Assembly: GCF_019599275.1 (NCBI RefSeq)
Contig: NZ_JAHZTD010000004.1
Coordinates: forward strand, 310,001 to 374,000
Source: Hymenobacter sp. HSC-4F20
GTDB taxonomy: Bacteria; Bacteroidota; Bacteroidia; Cytophagales; Hymenobacteraceae
Direction of reading: 5' to 3'
Length of the DNA stretch: 64,000 nt
In this document: positions 8,633 to 16,813 of the stretch, piece by piece
Layout of the letters: every line of letters starts with the position of its first letter
Numbering within the stretch: position 1 is the stretch's first letter
The notes under the pieces: model-generated
The model's input: the letters and a program-made list of their open reading frames with translations, nothing else
Databases searched by the model: none
Told to the model about the DNA's origin: nothing
Position numbers and translations under genes: made by a program

Positions 8633-9235
8633 TTAGCGCTCCACGCGGCCGGCGGCGTAGAAATTACGGTTGTAATAGGCCTGGTTCAGGGAGCTTACCA
8701 TCACGCCGCCGTTGGTGGCGGAATGCACAAACTTGCCATCTTTCAGGTAGATGCCCACGTGATAGATGGGCTGGCCCGGGCCCCGGCGGAAGAATACCAG
8801 GTCGCCGGTCTGCATTTCATCTTTCTGCACGTGCTTTACGCTGCTAAACATGGAGCGGGAGCTGCGCTGCAGGGTAATGCCGTAGGCTTCTTTGAACACG
8901 CGGGTCACGAAACCAGAGCAGTCGGTACCGCTTTTGCTGTTGCTGCCGTAGCGGTAGGGGGTGCCCAGCCAGGAGGCTACCGTTTCCAGCAGAGACTGAT
9001 CTTCGGTGTAGCTGGCATCAATGCCTAGGCGGTGAGCTACTTTATCGTAGGCTACTGAGTCGGAGGCGGTCAGCAGGCGGGGCGTATCATCGTCGCCGGA
9101 AAATAAGCCGCTGAGCAGGGAGGCTTCCTGCGTAGAGGCTACGGAGGCTGCCGGGTAGGCGGAGGGAGATTTTTCGAAGAAAAAAGAGAGGACCATCGAG
9201 GCCGCGGCGAGGCAATACAGAATGCTGTTTTTCAT
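8633..9235 (-). CDS. NlpC/P60 family cell-wall peptidase
   Basis: A 200-residue secreted protein when started at the ATG at 9235, which gives a clean hydrophobic signal (MKNSILYCLAAASMVLSFFF). A longer frame opens upstream, but its extension is Arg/Ser-rich and places the signal internally. The C-terminal half is an NlpC/P60 papain-like domain: nucleophile Cys106 in GTDCSGF, His159 in YHVGIYL, and His171 in VHSA. Such enzymes cut peptide stems of peptidoglycan, usually gamma-D-Glu-diamino-acid bonds. The roughly 65 residues between signal and domain match nothing I recognise. Monocistronic with its own terminator. Confidence 0.88.
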   Translation of the reverse strand: MKNSILYCLAAASMVLSFFFEKSPSAYPAASVASTQEASLLSGLFSGDDDTPRLLTASDSVAYDKVAHRLGIDASYTEDQSLLETVASWLGTPYRYGSNSKSGTDCSGFVTRVFKEAYGITLQRSSRSMFSSVKHVQKDEMQTGDLVFFRRGPGQPIYHVGIYLKDGKFVHSATNGGVMVSSLNQAYYNRNFYAAGRVER

Positions 9236-9486
9236 TGTCCGTCGGGAGGTGGTAAAAGAGCCGCCGGGGTCAGCCGGGCAGCGGAAGCGTACTTCTTTTT
9301 TCGATAGGCAACCGGCCAAACCGGCAAGCAAAAAGGGGGATGAAAGAAACCTTTTCAGTCGCCGAAGCCAGCTAGTGGTTCGACGGCCATTGGTTAAAGC
9401 TAGCCCCAAAATTCCGGAACTGCCAAGCTTTCCTCCCGAAACAGGATAAAATTCTTTTAATCGGACAGTAGATTATATGAAAAATC

Positions 9487-9915
9487 ATGTCACCGGGCCC
9501 AACTGCTTCAAAGGAGTATGCGTATACTCCGGCCATTTTTTACCTATCCATGGAGCTACCTCGCATCGTTGAAAACTCGCCGTTTGCCCGGCTGGCCCGC
9601 CTCAAGTTGGGGGCGGCTAATGTGGCAATGGTATTGGGTACTAGTATCCACTTGAGCGGAGTAAGCCGGGAGGATTTTCTGCGTGACCCCTTCTGGGTAG
9701 CCCACGAAATGGAGCATATCCGGCAGTTTCAGGAGCACGGCCGACTAGGGTTCCTGGCCCGCTACCTCCGTGACTGGGTGCGTCATGGCTACTATAATAT
9801 TCCGTTTGAAGTAGCCGCGCGGGAAGCTGCCGAGCTAAATGCGCATCTGTATGCCCAGGGACGCCCGTTACCCGGCAGCGAAGAGCGGCACCCCACACCA
9901 AAAGCAAAAGGGTAA
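9487..9915 (+). CDS. Small HEXXH-motif protein (DUF4157-like putative metallopeptidase)
   Basis: A 142-residue protein without signal peptide. It carries a zinc-peptidase-type motif HEMEH at residues 73-77, followed by IRQFQEHG and, about 30 residues on, NIPFEVAAREAA, where Glu107 or Glu113 could be the third ligand as in gluzincins. The stretch TSIHLSG before the motif is also typical of DUF4157-type sequences. A second possible start is the ATG at 9550. At this size it is at most a minimal catalytic core, so activity is uncertain. It stands alone between the NlpC/P60 gene and a decayed dehydrogenase. Confidence 0.7.
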   Translation: MSPGPTASKEYAYTPAIFYLSMELPRIVENSPFARLARLKLGAANVAMVLGTSIHLSGVSREDFLRDPFWVAHEMEHIRQFQEHGRLGFLARYLRDWVRHGYYNIPFEVAAREAAELNAHLYAQGRPLPGSEERHPTPKAKG

Positions 9916-9992
9916 GCTGGCATAGTCCCCCGGCTCAGGGGTGGGGCCCTGCGCTTTACTCCGGATAAGGCAGGCTTGCCGTAGCTTTTATC

Positions 9993-10778
9993 CTAAATAT
10001 AGAATAGCGAAAGGGTTGCCAAGCGGCCCCCGCCAACTACCAGGGCAGTGCCATTAATAAAGCTGGCTTCGATGGAAACCATATAGCAAAATGTGGTGGT
10101 CATTTCTTCTGGGGTGCCTATCTGACCCGTACTCTTTTCCTTGCCGCTCTTCACGTTGGGACTGTCCCAGAGCATGGGCGTGTCCACGGCTCCGGGTGCG
10201 ACGGTAGTAATGCGCGCGTGGGTGTGGGGCACTTCCCTAGCTCAGGCCGCGTACAAACGCCTCAGTAGTGCCCTTACTGACTGCGTAGGGTATCACATTG
10301 GTAGCGGCTTGCTGGACGTGTACCGAGCTGACGGCCCTAATAGCTCCCTGCTTCGAGTGCGGCAGGCACAGCTGGGGTAGCCGGAGCAAGGGGCCCAGAT
10401 TTACTTGCATTACTTGGTCTCAGGCTTTCGGGTCGAGCCGTTGAACAGGCTCGAAGGTCATCATGCCCGCGTCGTTGATGAGCACGTCAATGCGGCCCTA
10501 CTCCTTTACCGTGCGCTCCACAGCGTGTACCAGCCGGCTACTCCAAACGCAGGATTCTGGGGAGGGTTGAGCTAAGCCAGGGCAAGCGCTTTGGCGCGTA
10601 CAGGCCGGGCCGCTCCGTCCAAGCTTGGCGCTAGCAGGGCCCGCGCTGCCGCACGAAGTGGTTGACTGGTAGAGAGGCACTTGGCGCCTTGCCGCGCCAA
10701 GCAAGAAACCAGGTGAGGTACTGGCGCTACGAGCCGATAAAATTGCGTAGCGGGCATAACCTTCCAGTAACTTTTCAC
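9993..10778 (-). pseudogene. Decayed short-chain dehydrogenase/reductase
   Basis: Read on the minus strand, pieces of a classical SDR follow one another in correct order but in broken frames. An N-terminal part at about 10780-10570 has RQGAKCLSTSQPLRAAARAL and ends in KALALA. A middle part at about 10530-10250 has GRIDVLINDAGMM, VMQVNLGPLL and SSVHVQQAATNVIPYAVSKG. A C-terminal part at 10232-9993 has VAPGAVDTPM and FINGTALVVGGG. At least three in-frame stop codons (after VKE, after LDPKA, after VRGLS) and frame changes separate them. The glycine-rich cofactor loop at the start is not readable. It explains most of the 925-base stretch between genes at 9916-10840. Confidence 0.8.
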
Positions 10779-10840
10779 GAATAGGGGGAAGAATCAGCCT
10801 TGGGCCGATTCACTTAGATCTACTACTAACCCTTTCCATC

Positions 10841-11332
10841 ATGAGCACGCAAAAATCTAATCAGCCTGGCGCCCCCGCCCATAAGCACATAACGTTCACC
10901 CCCGCCAGCGAAACGTCGCAGGAAGCAAGCGATTCGTCGAGCGACAATAATGGCTCGGCTTCTTCTGCCTACAACGAGCCCACTGCCGGTAGCTCCTCTC
11001 AAAAGCAGCAGTCGTGGCTGGACCAGCAGCAATGGCTGAAAAACGTGGATGTGCAGCAACTGAAAGACTTGGGAACCAAAGCTCTGGATCAGGTAAACAA
11101 GATGAGCCCCACCCAGAAGGTAATTGGTGGCGCCCTGTTGGCTGGTGGTCTGAGCTGGCTGGCACTGCGTTCCAAGAGCAGCAGCGCCAAAGGCGAAACC
11201 TACCGTGCCTACCGCGGCTCCTCGGAAGGCTCTGCCAGCGGTTCATCCTCGAAGTGGGACAGCTCCAGCGACTCGGTATACCGCGGGGCTACCCGCAGCT
11301 ACGGCGAAGACGATTACGCCGCTGATTTGTAA
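10841..11332 (+). CDS. Hypothetical Ser-rich protein with one hydrophobic segment
   Basis: A 163-residue protein I do not recognise. Residues 1-60 are polar and Ser/Gln/Asn/Ala-rich, likely disordered. Residues 60-90 look helical (WLKNVDVQQLKDLGTKALDQ). One hydrophobic stretch follows (VIGGALLAGGLSWLALRS, about 93-112), then a Ser/Gly/Tyr-rich tail. The layout resembles small Cytophagales stress-type proteins with a single membrane helix, but no family can be named. It has its own strong terminator and no partner gene. Confidence 0.7.
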   Translation: MSTQKSNQPGAPAHKHITFTPASETSQEASDSSSDNNGSASSAYNEPTAGSSSQKQQSWLDQQQWLKNVDVQQLKDLGTKALDQVNKMSPTQKVIGGALLAGGLSWLALRSKSSSAKGETYRAYRGSSEGSASGSSSKWDSSSDSVYRGATRSYGEDDYAADL

Positions 11333-11352
11333 GCCTCTCCCGTAACCAACCA

Positions 11353-11405
11353 CAAAACGCAACAGCGGCTGGGGAAACTGTCTCCCCAGCCGCTGTTGCG
11401 TTTTG
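11353..11405 (+). terminator. Terminator of the Ser-rich protein gene
   Basis: Perfect 23-base arms (11353-11375 and 11383-11405, starting CAAAACGCAACAGCGG) around a 7-base loop, ending in TTTTG, 20 bases after the stop codon. Confidence 0.9.
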
Positions 11406-11418
11406 CATTGAAAACAAA

Positions 11419-11451
11419 AAACGCCGCTTCCTAGACGAGGAAGCGGCGTTT
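11419..11451 (-). terminator. Terminator of tRNA-Thr
   Basis: Perfect 14-base arms, AAACGCCGCTTCCT (11419-11432) and AGGAAGCGGCGTTT (11438-11451), loop of 5, followed on the minus strand by a T-rich run. It lies 4 bases beyond the tRNA 3' end. Confidence 0.88.
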
Positions 11452-11455
11452 GCTG

Positions 11456-11528
11456 AGCCCCTTATTGGACTCGAACCAACGACCTGCTCATTACGAATGA
11501 GCTGCTCTACCAGCTGAGCTAAAGAGGC
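11456..11528 (-). tRNA. tRNA-Thr (anticodon CGT)
   Basis: On the minus strand the acceptor arms GCCTCTT and AAGGGGC pair (one G-T), the D arm holds GCTCAGCTGGTAGAGC, the anticodon stem is GCTCA/TGAGC with loop TTCGTAA giving anticodon CGT (reads ACG, Thr), and the T arm holds GGTTCGAGTCC. Length is 73 bases with discriminator T, and CCA is not encoded. A promoter and a terminator flank it closely. Confidence 0.96.
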
Positions 11529-11559
11529 ATTTCCCTAGCGGCGTATCCGGTAGGGGCAG

Positions 11560-11592
11560 CAAAGATAGAAAGCCCGGCGAACAAGACGCAAA
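11560..11592 (-). promoter_or_regulatory. Promoter of tRNA-Thr
   Basis: On the minus strand TTTG (11592-11589) and TATCTTTG (11567-11560) are 21 bases apart, a full match to the Bacteroidota TTTG/TAnnTTTG promoter. The -7 box ends 31 bases before the mature tRNA 5' end. Confidence 0.85.
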
Positions 11593-11659
11593 CTCTGGAC
11601 CTAATTTTTTAGAAAGTGTCAGTAGGCATTACCATCTGTTTTCACCCCATTGCTTGTAT

Positions 11660-12130
11660 ATGAGTAGTTCTTCTTCCCCTTTGGTTCAGGCCCTCGGTAG
11701 TGGTCTGGCGGGTGCCGTGGTACTGAATGCCGTGCACGAAACGGTGCGTCACCTGCGCCCCGTAGATGCACCCCGTATGGATATTCTCGGCGAGCGGGGC
11801 TTGCGGCGGCTGCTCTTCAACGTCAACGCGCCGCAACCTGACCAAGATACTGCCTATGTCCTAACACTAGCTGGCGACGTAGTCAGCAACGGGCTGTACT
11901 ACAGCCTAGTTGGCACGGGCCGGGGCGTTTGGTGGCGCGGAGCGGCCCTGGGCCTTGCGGCGGGGGTTGGGGGGGTGCTCCTGCCTGGCCCCCTGGGTTT
12001 AGGCAACGGCCCCAGTAACCGCACTCCTCAAACCAAGGCCATGACGGTAGCGTGGTACTTATTGGGCGGGATAGTAGCCGCGGCTGCCTCGGCAGGGTGG
12101 AGCAAGGCCGGCAGCAGGCGGAGCATGTAA
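11660..12130 (+). CDS. Hypothetical small membrane protein
   Basis: A 156-residue protein of unknown family. I chose the ATG at 11660; a TTG two codons earlier is possible. Hydrophobic Ala/Gly/Leu-rich stretches lie at about residues 8-28, 75-100 and 130-150, suggesting two to four membrane passes. Between them is a polar part with HETVRHLRPVDAPRMDILGERG. Patterns such as AGDVVSNGLYYSLVG recur in Bacteroidota proteins of unknown function. Nothing nearby suggests a role. Confidence 0.65.
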   Translation: MSSSSSPLVQALGSGLAGAVVLNAVHETVRHLRPVDAPRMDILGERGLRRLLFNVNAPQPDQDTAYVLTLAGDVVSNGLYYSLVGTGRGVWWRGAALGLAAGVGGVLLPGPLGLGNGPSNRTPQTKAMTVAWYLLGGIVAAAASAGWSKAGSRRSM

Positions 12131-12167
12131 GCAGAAAAGCTGGCAGGCAGGTTTGCCGGCTTTCTGG

Positions 12168-12175
12168 CATCTTTG
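12168..12175 (+). promoter_or_regulatory. -7 box before the FkbM methyltransferase gene
   Basis: CATCTTTG, one base off TAnnTTTG, ends 7 bases before the ATG at 12183, so any transcript has almost no leader. It supports that start over an in-frame codon 30 bases upstream. No clear -33 TTTG is present. Confidence 0.5.
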
Positions 12176-12182
12176 CGCCGCT

Positions 12183-12959
12183 ATGATGAAACAACTGCGC
12201 AAGCTGCTGGTCCGCACGCTGGGTTTTGAGCGCTACATTCGGCTGGTAAGCCGGGTGTACCTGCGACTGGTAGAAGCGGGCTGGGGCCGGCAGAAGTACC
12301 CGGAACTCTTTTTCCTGGAGCAGCTCGTTAAGCCCGGGTTTGTGTGCCTGGATATTGGCGCCAACCTGGGCTACTACTCCGTAGCCCTCTCGCGCCTCGT
12401 AGGACCGCAGGGGCGCGTATTGGCCGTGGAGCCTATCCCCGATTTTCAGGCTATCTGGCAGGATAACGTGCGCCTAAGCGGCCACCAGAACCTGACGCTG
12501 CTGCCCTACGCGCTTGGTGGAGAAAACACCACGGTGCAGATGGGCACCCCGGAGCGCGACGGGCTGCTACACCACGGCATGACCAAAGTAGCAGCCAGCA
12601 ACACCCAGGAGCACTACGCCCGCACCTACGAGGTACCCATGCGCGTGCCCGACGAACTGTTTCTGGACCTGCCTCGCCTTGACTTTGTGAAGTGCGACGT
12701 GGAAGGCTTCGAGTACGAAGTGTTCCGCCACATGCAAGCCACGCTGCGCCGGTTTCAGCCCCTGATCCAGACCGAACTGAACGGGCTGGAAAACCGCCGG
12801 GCCGTGGCGGCGCTGCTGGCTGGGCTGGGCTATAAACCATTTGTATTATCCGAGCGTTTTGAACTGGTGCCGTGTTCCGAAGCACAGTTGAGCAGCGCTG
12901 TCACGGCTGATTTTTACTTTAAACCCGATTCCGCAGCTCCTAGCCCGGTGCTTTCCTGA
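12183..12959 (+). CDS. FkbM family SAM-dependent methyltransferase
   Basis: A 258-residue class I methyltransferase. The SAM-binding motif is CLDIGANLGYYSVAL (about residues 54-68), followed by acidic motif II (VLAVEPIPD) and the FkbM signature FVKCDVEGFEYEVF near residue 170. FkbM proteins methylate hydroxyl groups on sugars or polyketides; many act in surface-polysaccharide loci. No glycan genes are adjacent, so the substrate is open. The stop codon overlaps the start of the DUF4834 gene (TGATG), which implies coupled translation. Confidence 0.88.
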   Translation: MMKQLRKLLVRTLGFERYIRLVSRVYLRLVEAGWGRQKYPELFFLEQLVKPGFVCLDIGANLGYYSVALSRLVGPQGRVLAVEPIPDFQAIWQDNVRLSGHQNLTLLPYALGGENTTVQMGTPERDGLLHHGMTKVAASNTQEHYARTYEVPMRVPDELFLDLPRLDFVKCDVEGFEYEVFRHMQATLRRFQPLIQTELNGLENRRAVAALLAGLGYKPFVLSERFELVPCSEAQLSSAVTADFYFKPDSAAPSPVLS

Positions 12960-13240
12960 TGATAAAATTCCTGCTCGTTCTGCTGCTGCTCTGGCTGCTC
13001 ATGCGCTTCGTGATGCCCCTGATCCTGCGCCTGGTAGTTGGCAACCTGGTTAAAAAGCAAGCCCAGCGGTTTGGGCAGCAATTTGGCGGTTCGCCGTTTG
13101 AAGCACCCCGCCCCGGCCCGCGCGGTTCCGGGGCCGCGCCCGGGGAAGTACACGTCGATTACGTGCCGCCCCGCACCAAGCCCCGGCCGCCCCAGGAGTT
13201 TAAAGGCGGCGAGTACGTCGACTTCGAGGAAGTAAAATAA
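12959..13240 (+). CDS. DUF4834 family small membrane protein
   Basis: A 93-residue protein with one strongly hydrophobic N-terminal helix (about 1-28, Leu-rich) and a Pro/Arg/Gly-rich cytoplasmic or periplasmic tail ending EYVDFEEVK. This arrangement and the acidic-aromatic end fit DUF4834, a Bacteroidota family of unknown role. Its ATG overlaps the methyltransferase stop codon by one base. Confidence 0.75.
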   Translation: MIKFLLVLLLLWLLMRFVMPLILRLVVGNLVKKQAQRFGQQFGGSPFEAPRPGPRGSGAAPGEVHVDYVPPRTKPRPPQEFKGGEYVDFEEVK

Positions 13241-13246
13241 GCTGCC

Positions 13247-13300
13247 ATACGCGAGGGTGCCCTTGTGAGGTAAATTTCTCACAAGGGCACCCTCGCGTAT
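13247..13300. terminator. Bidirectional terminator, perfect 23-base arms
   Basis: Arms 13247-13269 and 13278-13300 (ATACGCGAGGGTGCCCTTG onward) are exact reverse complements around an 8-base loop. It fills most of the 77-base gap between the convergent DUF4834 and DUF5686 genes. The outer ends carry no long T run. Confidence 0.8.
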
Positions 13301-13317
13301 TACTCTTACCTCTTTCC

Positions 13318-15957
13318 TTAGAATCCGATGCCTACCCGTACGCCGGTGCCGGCCCGCTGCCCGGATTGCAGACTGGTGTAGAAGTCGGCCCGCAGGATTT
13401 TGAATACGTGCTCTACGCCCACGCCTACCTCTACGTAGTGGTTGGCCGTAGGGGTCGTCAGATAATTCAGCGAGGCTACTTCCTGCCAGTGCAGGCGCCG
13501 TAGCAGCGGGACTTTGTTTAGCAGGAAGCCGTTGAAATGGTGGTTGTAGTGAGCTTCCAGAAACTTATCGGCTGTGCTAAAGCGGTAGTAATCCAAGAGT
13601 TGGAACTTGCTGAAGTCCTCCGTAAGATAGGTGCGGTTGCCGCTAAAATGTCGGAAATCCATGAAGGATAGCTGCGTGCCTGACCCCGGGAAAATACCCG
13701 CCGCCACCCGGTAGGTGCTGGTACCCAGCAGCCCCAGGCTCACGGAATGCCGCACGCCCGCTTCCAGTAAGGTATAGCGCACATCGGAGCCCAGCACCCC
13801 GCCAAAACCCTGTCGCCAGGTTAAGGACAATAAAGGGTACTTGGAGCCCAGGTTGAACTTGCCATCGGGGCGGGTGATGTAGCGCTGTCCCGGCCGCCAC
13901 GAGGCAACTACCTCCGTGGTCAGGGCCTGGTTGCGGCCGAAGCGGGTGCCGTCGGGGCGCTCGGCATTGATGGGCTCATTCGGCGTGAAAGCCCGGTTTT
14001 CCCGGTCGCGCAGTAGCTTAAAAGTAGTATTCTGCAACTCGTGCCGACTGAAGTAGCTGGCCGTAGTCTGCACCGTCAGGCCGTTGAGGGGCTCCCACTG
14101 GTAACCGAGCTGCACTCCTTCGCGGCGGTAAAGCTTGGCGTAGTTACGGTTTTCCAGCAGGGTGTAGTACGTATTGATAAACGGCGTGAGCTGGCTAGTA
14201 GGGTCGAAGTTTTCCACCGTGCGTCCGGCCAGGATGCTCAGCCGCGAGAGTTTTACGGCGTCTAGCTGCCAGGAAGCTGCCACGCTCGGGCTAAGCAGTT
14301 CGTTGCTAAAGCCGTAGCGCAGAGCCGGCGTCACGGACCAGGTGCGCCGGTCATCCGTACGCTGGGTATAAGTGGCCTGCGGGTTGACGACCAATCCCTC
14401 CACCGTGTTATAATTCACAATGTTAAACACTGGCGCTACATACCACTGGCGCTTGCGGAAGCTGTTGCTGTATACGTAGCCCGTCAGCAGCAGCTTGCTG
14501 ACGCTAAGCTCGTTGCGCTTGCGGTCCAGGGAGTCCTGGTAGGGGCGGGAGTTGCGGATGACCTCGGTGCTGTCTTTTACCTGGTAATCTTTCTGCTCCT
14601 CCTCCGTTAGAGGCACGGGCCGGATGGTAGCCCAGTAGCTGGTGTCCCGCTCGTTGACGCCCTTTTCCACTAGCATCACCTCCCCGCGCTTGAGCTGGCC
14701 CAGCCCTAACCCGCTGGTGTCGCGGGTGGCGGCCTGACGGCTTTGGCGACGTGCGGTACGGGTCAGGCCCTCAAGCCTGGGCTTTTGCTTTTTCACCTGC
14801 GCTACCGTTTCGCGGGTAACGGGGGCATCTTCCGGGGCCTCCGGAGTGGCGGCGGGAGCGGGGGTAGTGGGAGCAGGGCGGTTGGGGAAGGTAGGCGTCA
14901 CCTGGTAGTTGGAGAGGATGGCCGTGATGTAGCCGTTGCCCTTAAATCCAAACGCGGTAAAGCCCATCGTCACTTTCTGCGACTGCATTACCCACACGTC
15001 CGAAGGGCCAGGAGCCGGCGCAAAAATCTGCTCAATGTGCAGATTTTCCACGTAGTCGAGCTGAGCATCCTTGCTTAGGTCCAGGCTCACGGAGTGCAGG
15101 CGCCAGGTGCCGTCCACGATGTAGATGTGACCGGCAAACACGGGGTCGGTGCGGCGGCGCGGCGTTACCCTGATTTTGTGGATAAGCAGCGCGCCCTGGC
15201 GGGTGCTGCCTTCCAGCTCGTAGCGGTAGAACAAGGGTGCATTGGCGGCAATGGGCGACACGAAACCTCGTTCCGAAAAGCCACTTTTCAGCACATTCTG
15301 GTAGAAGTTCAGGCCCCGGCCCGCGCTGGCCCGGTTGAAGCTGATGCCCTTGGTGTCGCCGCTCACGCGGGAGGAAATCATGCGCTCCTGCACCACGTTG
15401 GGCTGGCGGAAGCTCATTTCCGACACCGTTTCCGACAAGTAAAAAATGCCCGGCTTGATGTCGGGCCCTACCTTCACCAAGCCCAGAATCTTGCCCGGCA
15501 CATCGGTAAAGCGGCCCAGCGTTTTAATGTAGGTTCGGGCCTTGAAGGCGGCTACCTCACGTTGGTGGTAGCGCCGCCACTGCATGGCCTGCTGTACAAT
15601 GGTATAAGCAGGGTCCTTGTCGGTAGAGCGCACAATTACCTCCCGCAGCTGATAGCTTTCCGGAGTTAGAGAAATGTTGAGCACCGTGGCCGTGTCGCCG
15701 CCGGCTACGCGCACGGTTTCCAGGTGGGGCTTGAAGCCTACGTACTGAAATACTAGCTCGTAGCGGCCCGCCGGCAGGCGCAGCTGGTAGTTGCCCTGCT
15801 CGTTGGAGGCAGTGCTGGTGGTTGTCGTGCGCACGGCCACGTTGGCAAAGGCCAGGCCCTCGCCTTTCACATCGGTGATACGGCCCCGGACAATGCCCGC
15901 GGCGGCCGGCAATACGGTACTCAGCAGGAGAAGTAATAGCAGGAAAGTGCGGGGCAT
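13318..15957 (-). CDS. DUF5686 family outer-membrane protein with carboxypeptidase-like regulatory domain
   Basis: An 879-residue protein. The start at 15957 gives a signal peptide (MPRTFLLLLLLLSTVLPAAAG); a longer frame upstream would bury it. Residues about 22-105 form a carboxypeptidase-D-like beta-sandwich (GRITDVKGEGLAFANVAV, NEQGNYQLRLPAGRYEL). A DUF5686 region follows (KDPAYTIVQQAMQWRRYH), and the rest is rich in alternating aromatic/polar strands typical of a beta-barrel, ending in RVGIGF with the C-terminal Phe of barrel proteins. A Pro/Ala/Thr-rich linker lies near residues 395-445. In the family these are TonB-receptor-like barrels without a known ligand. Confidence 0.88.
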   Translation of the reverse strand: MPRTFLLLLLLLSTVLPAAAGIVRGRITDVKGEGLAFANVAVRTTTTSTASNEQGNYQLRLPAGRYELVFQYVGFKPHLETVRVAGGDTATVLNISLTPESYQLREVIVRSTDKDPAYTIVQQAMQWRRYHQREVAAFKARTYIKTLGRFTDVPGKILGLVKVGPDIKPGIFYLSETVSEMSFRQPNVVQERMISSRVSGDTKGISFNRASAGRGLNFYQNVLKSGFSERGFVSPIAANAPLFYRYELEGSTRQGALLIHKIRVTPRRRTDPVFAGHIYIVDGTWRLHSVSLDLSKDAQLDYVENLHIEQIFAPAPGPSDVWVMQSQKVTMGFTAFGFKGNGYITAILSNYQVTPTFPNRPAPTTPAPAATPEAPEDAPVTRETVAQVKKQKPRLEGLTRTARRQSRQAATRDTSGLGLGQLKRGEVMLVEKGVNERDTSYWATIRPVPLTEEEQKDYQVKDSTEVIRNSRPYQDSLDRKRNELSVSKLLLTGYVYSNSFRKRQWYVAPVFNIVNYNTVEGLVVNPQATYTQRTDDRRTWSVTPALRYGFSNELLSPSVAASWQLDAVKLSRLSILAGRTVENFDPTSQLTPFINTYYTLLENRNYAKLYRREGVQLGYQWEPLNGLTVQTTASYFSRHELQNTTFKLLRDRENRAFTPNEPINAERPDGTRFGRNQALTTEVVASWRPGQRYITRPDGKFNLGSKYPLLSLTWRQGFGGVLGSDVRYTLLEAGVRHSVSLGLLGTSTYRVAAGIFPGSGTQLSFMDFRHFSGNRTYLTEDFSKFQLLDYYRFSTADKFLEAHYNHHFNGFLLNKVPLLRRLHWQEVASLNYLTTPTANHYVEVGVGVEHVFKILRADFYTSLQSGQRAGTGVRVGIGF

Positions 15958-16201
15958 CAGGGCAGTAGTCACAGGTGGTATCAAGATAGAGGAAATAGCC
16001 ACGGGAATGGTTGGCTGGCAGTTAAAATTTGCTGCTTTACTACCCCATCCTGCTTGGGGCAAGCCGACGAGAATCTCGGCGGGGGCCGTAGCTTGCAGCC
16101 CGGCTGTATTTACCCGCGCCGAGCGGAATCAAGCCTGGCGCCGAGCTGTTACCGTAATTACTAGCCCTGTTCTTGCGCCCTCCGGCGCTTTCTCTCCCCG
16201 C

Positions 16202-16705
16202 ATGAATCAGCCCAAAAAGAAGTTTTACACCCCAGCCGAGGCCCTGCAGAAAATTGCCGCCTTCTGTACCTACCAGGAGCGCACGTTCAAGGAAACCGAG
16301 AGCAAGCTTCGCGACTACGGCCTGACCGAAGAGGAAGCCGGCGAAATCATGATCCGGCTGAGCCGGGAGAATTTTTTGGATGAGGAGCGCTACGCCAAAA
16401 GCTTTGTACGCGGCCATGTGCGCCAGAAAAAGTGGGGCCGACGCCGTATTCAGCAGGAACTGAAGCAGAAAGGCCTGTCGGATTACTGTATCAAGGCCGG
16501 CATGAAGGAAATTGACGGCGACGAGTACTACCAGAACCTGCTGGACGTGCTGGAGAAAAAGGACCGGCAGGAAAAGGAGCGTAATCCTCGCCTGCGCCGT
16601 CAGAAAATCCAGCTTTTTCTCACGGCCAAGGGCTACGAGTCGGATTTGATCAAAATGGCCCTCGACGACTTCGGCAAGGAAAAAGAGCCTGAGGATGAGG
16701 ACTAG
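16202..16705 (+). CDS. recX: Regulatory protein RecX
   Basis: A 167-residue protein made of three-helix RecX repeats: YQERTFKETESKLRDYGLTEEEAGEIMIRL, then FLDEERYAKSFVRGHVRQKKWG, then a C-terminal repeat. RecX binds RecA filaments and limits their growth. The frame stays open about 400 bases upstream, but that part has no RecX similarity and runs antisense to the DUF5686 gene, so the ATG at 16202 is preferred. recA is not in the window, which is common in this phylum. Confidence 0.9.
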   Translation: MNQPKKKFYTPAEALQKIAAFCTYQERTFKETESKLRDYGLTEEEAGEIMIRLSRENFLDEERYAKSFVRGHVRQKKWGRRRIQQELKQKGLSDYCIKAGMKEIDGDEYYQNLLDVLEKKDRQEKERNPRLRRQKIQLFLTAKGYESDLIKMALDDFGKEKEPEDED

Positions 16706-16813
16706 CCCGGCGAAGCCCCGCTCCGGCTCATAGAACCCCGTTATTCCTTTCGCACCGAGTGACAGGATTCTGGCAGACAGGGATTGAGCTTGGAGGCACC
16801 CAGGCTTACAGCG

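Noticed and set aside
10498..10704. Small minus-strand frame as an independent gene
   Set aside because: Its end belongs to the decayed SDR (VHAVERTVKE just before the NAD-fold fragment), so it is a piece of the pseudogene in a shifted frame.
15791..16201. Upstream extension of RecX by about 137 codons
   Set aside because: It runs antisense through the start of the DUF5686 gene and has no RecX-like sequence; the ATG at 16202 gives a normal RecX length.
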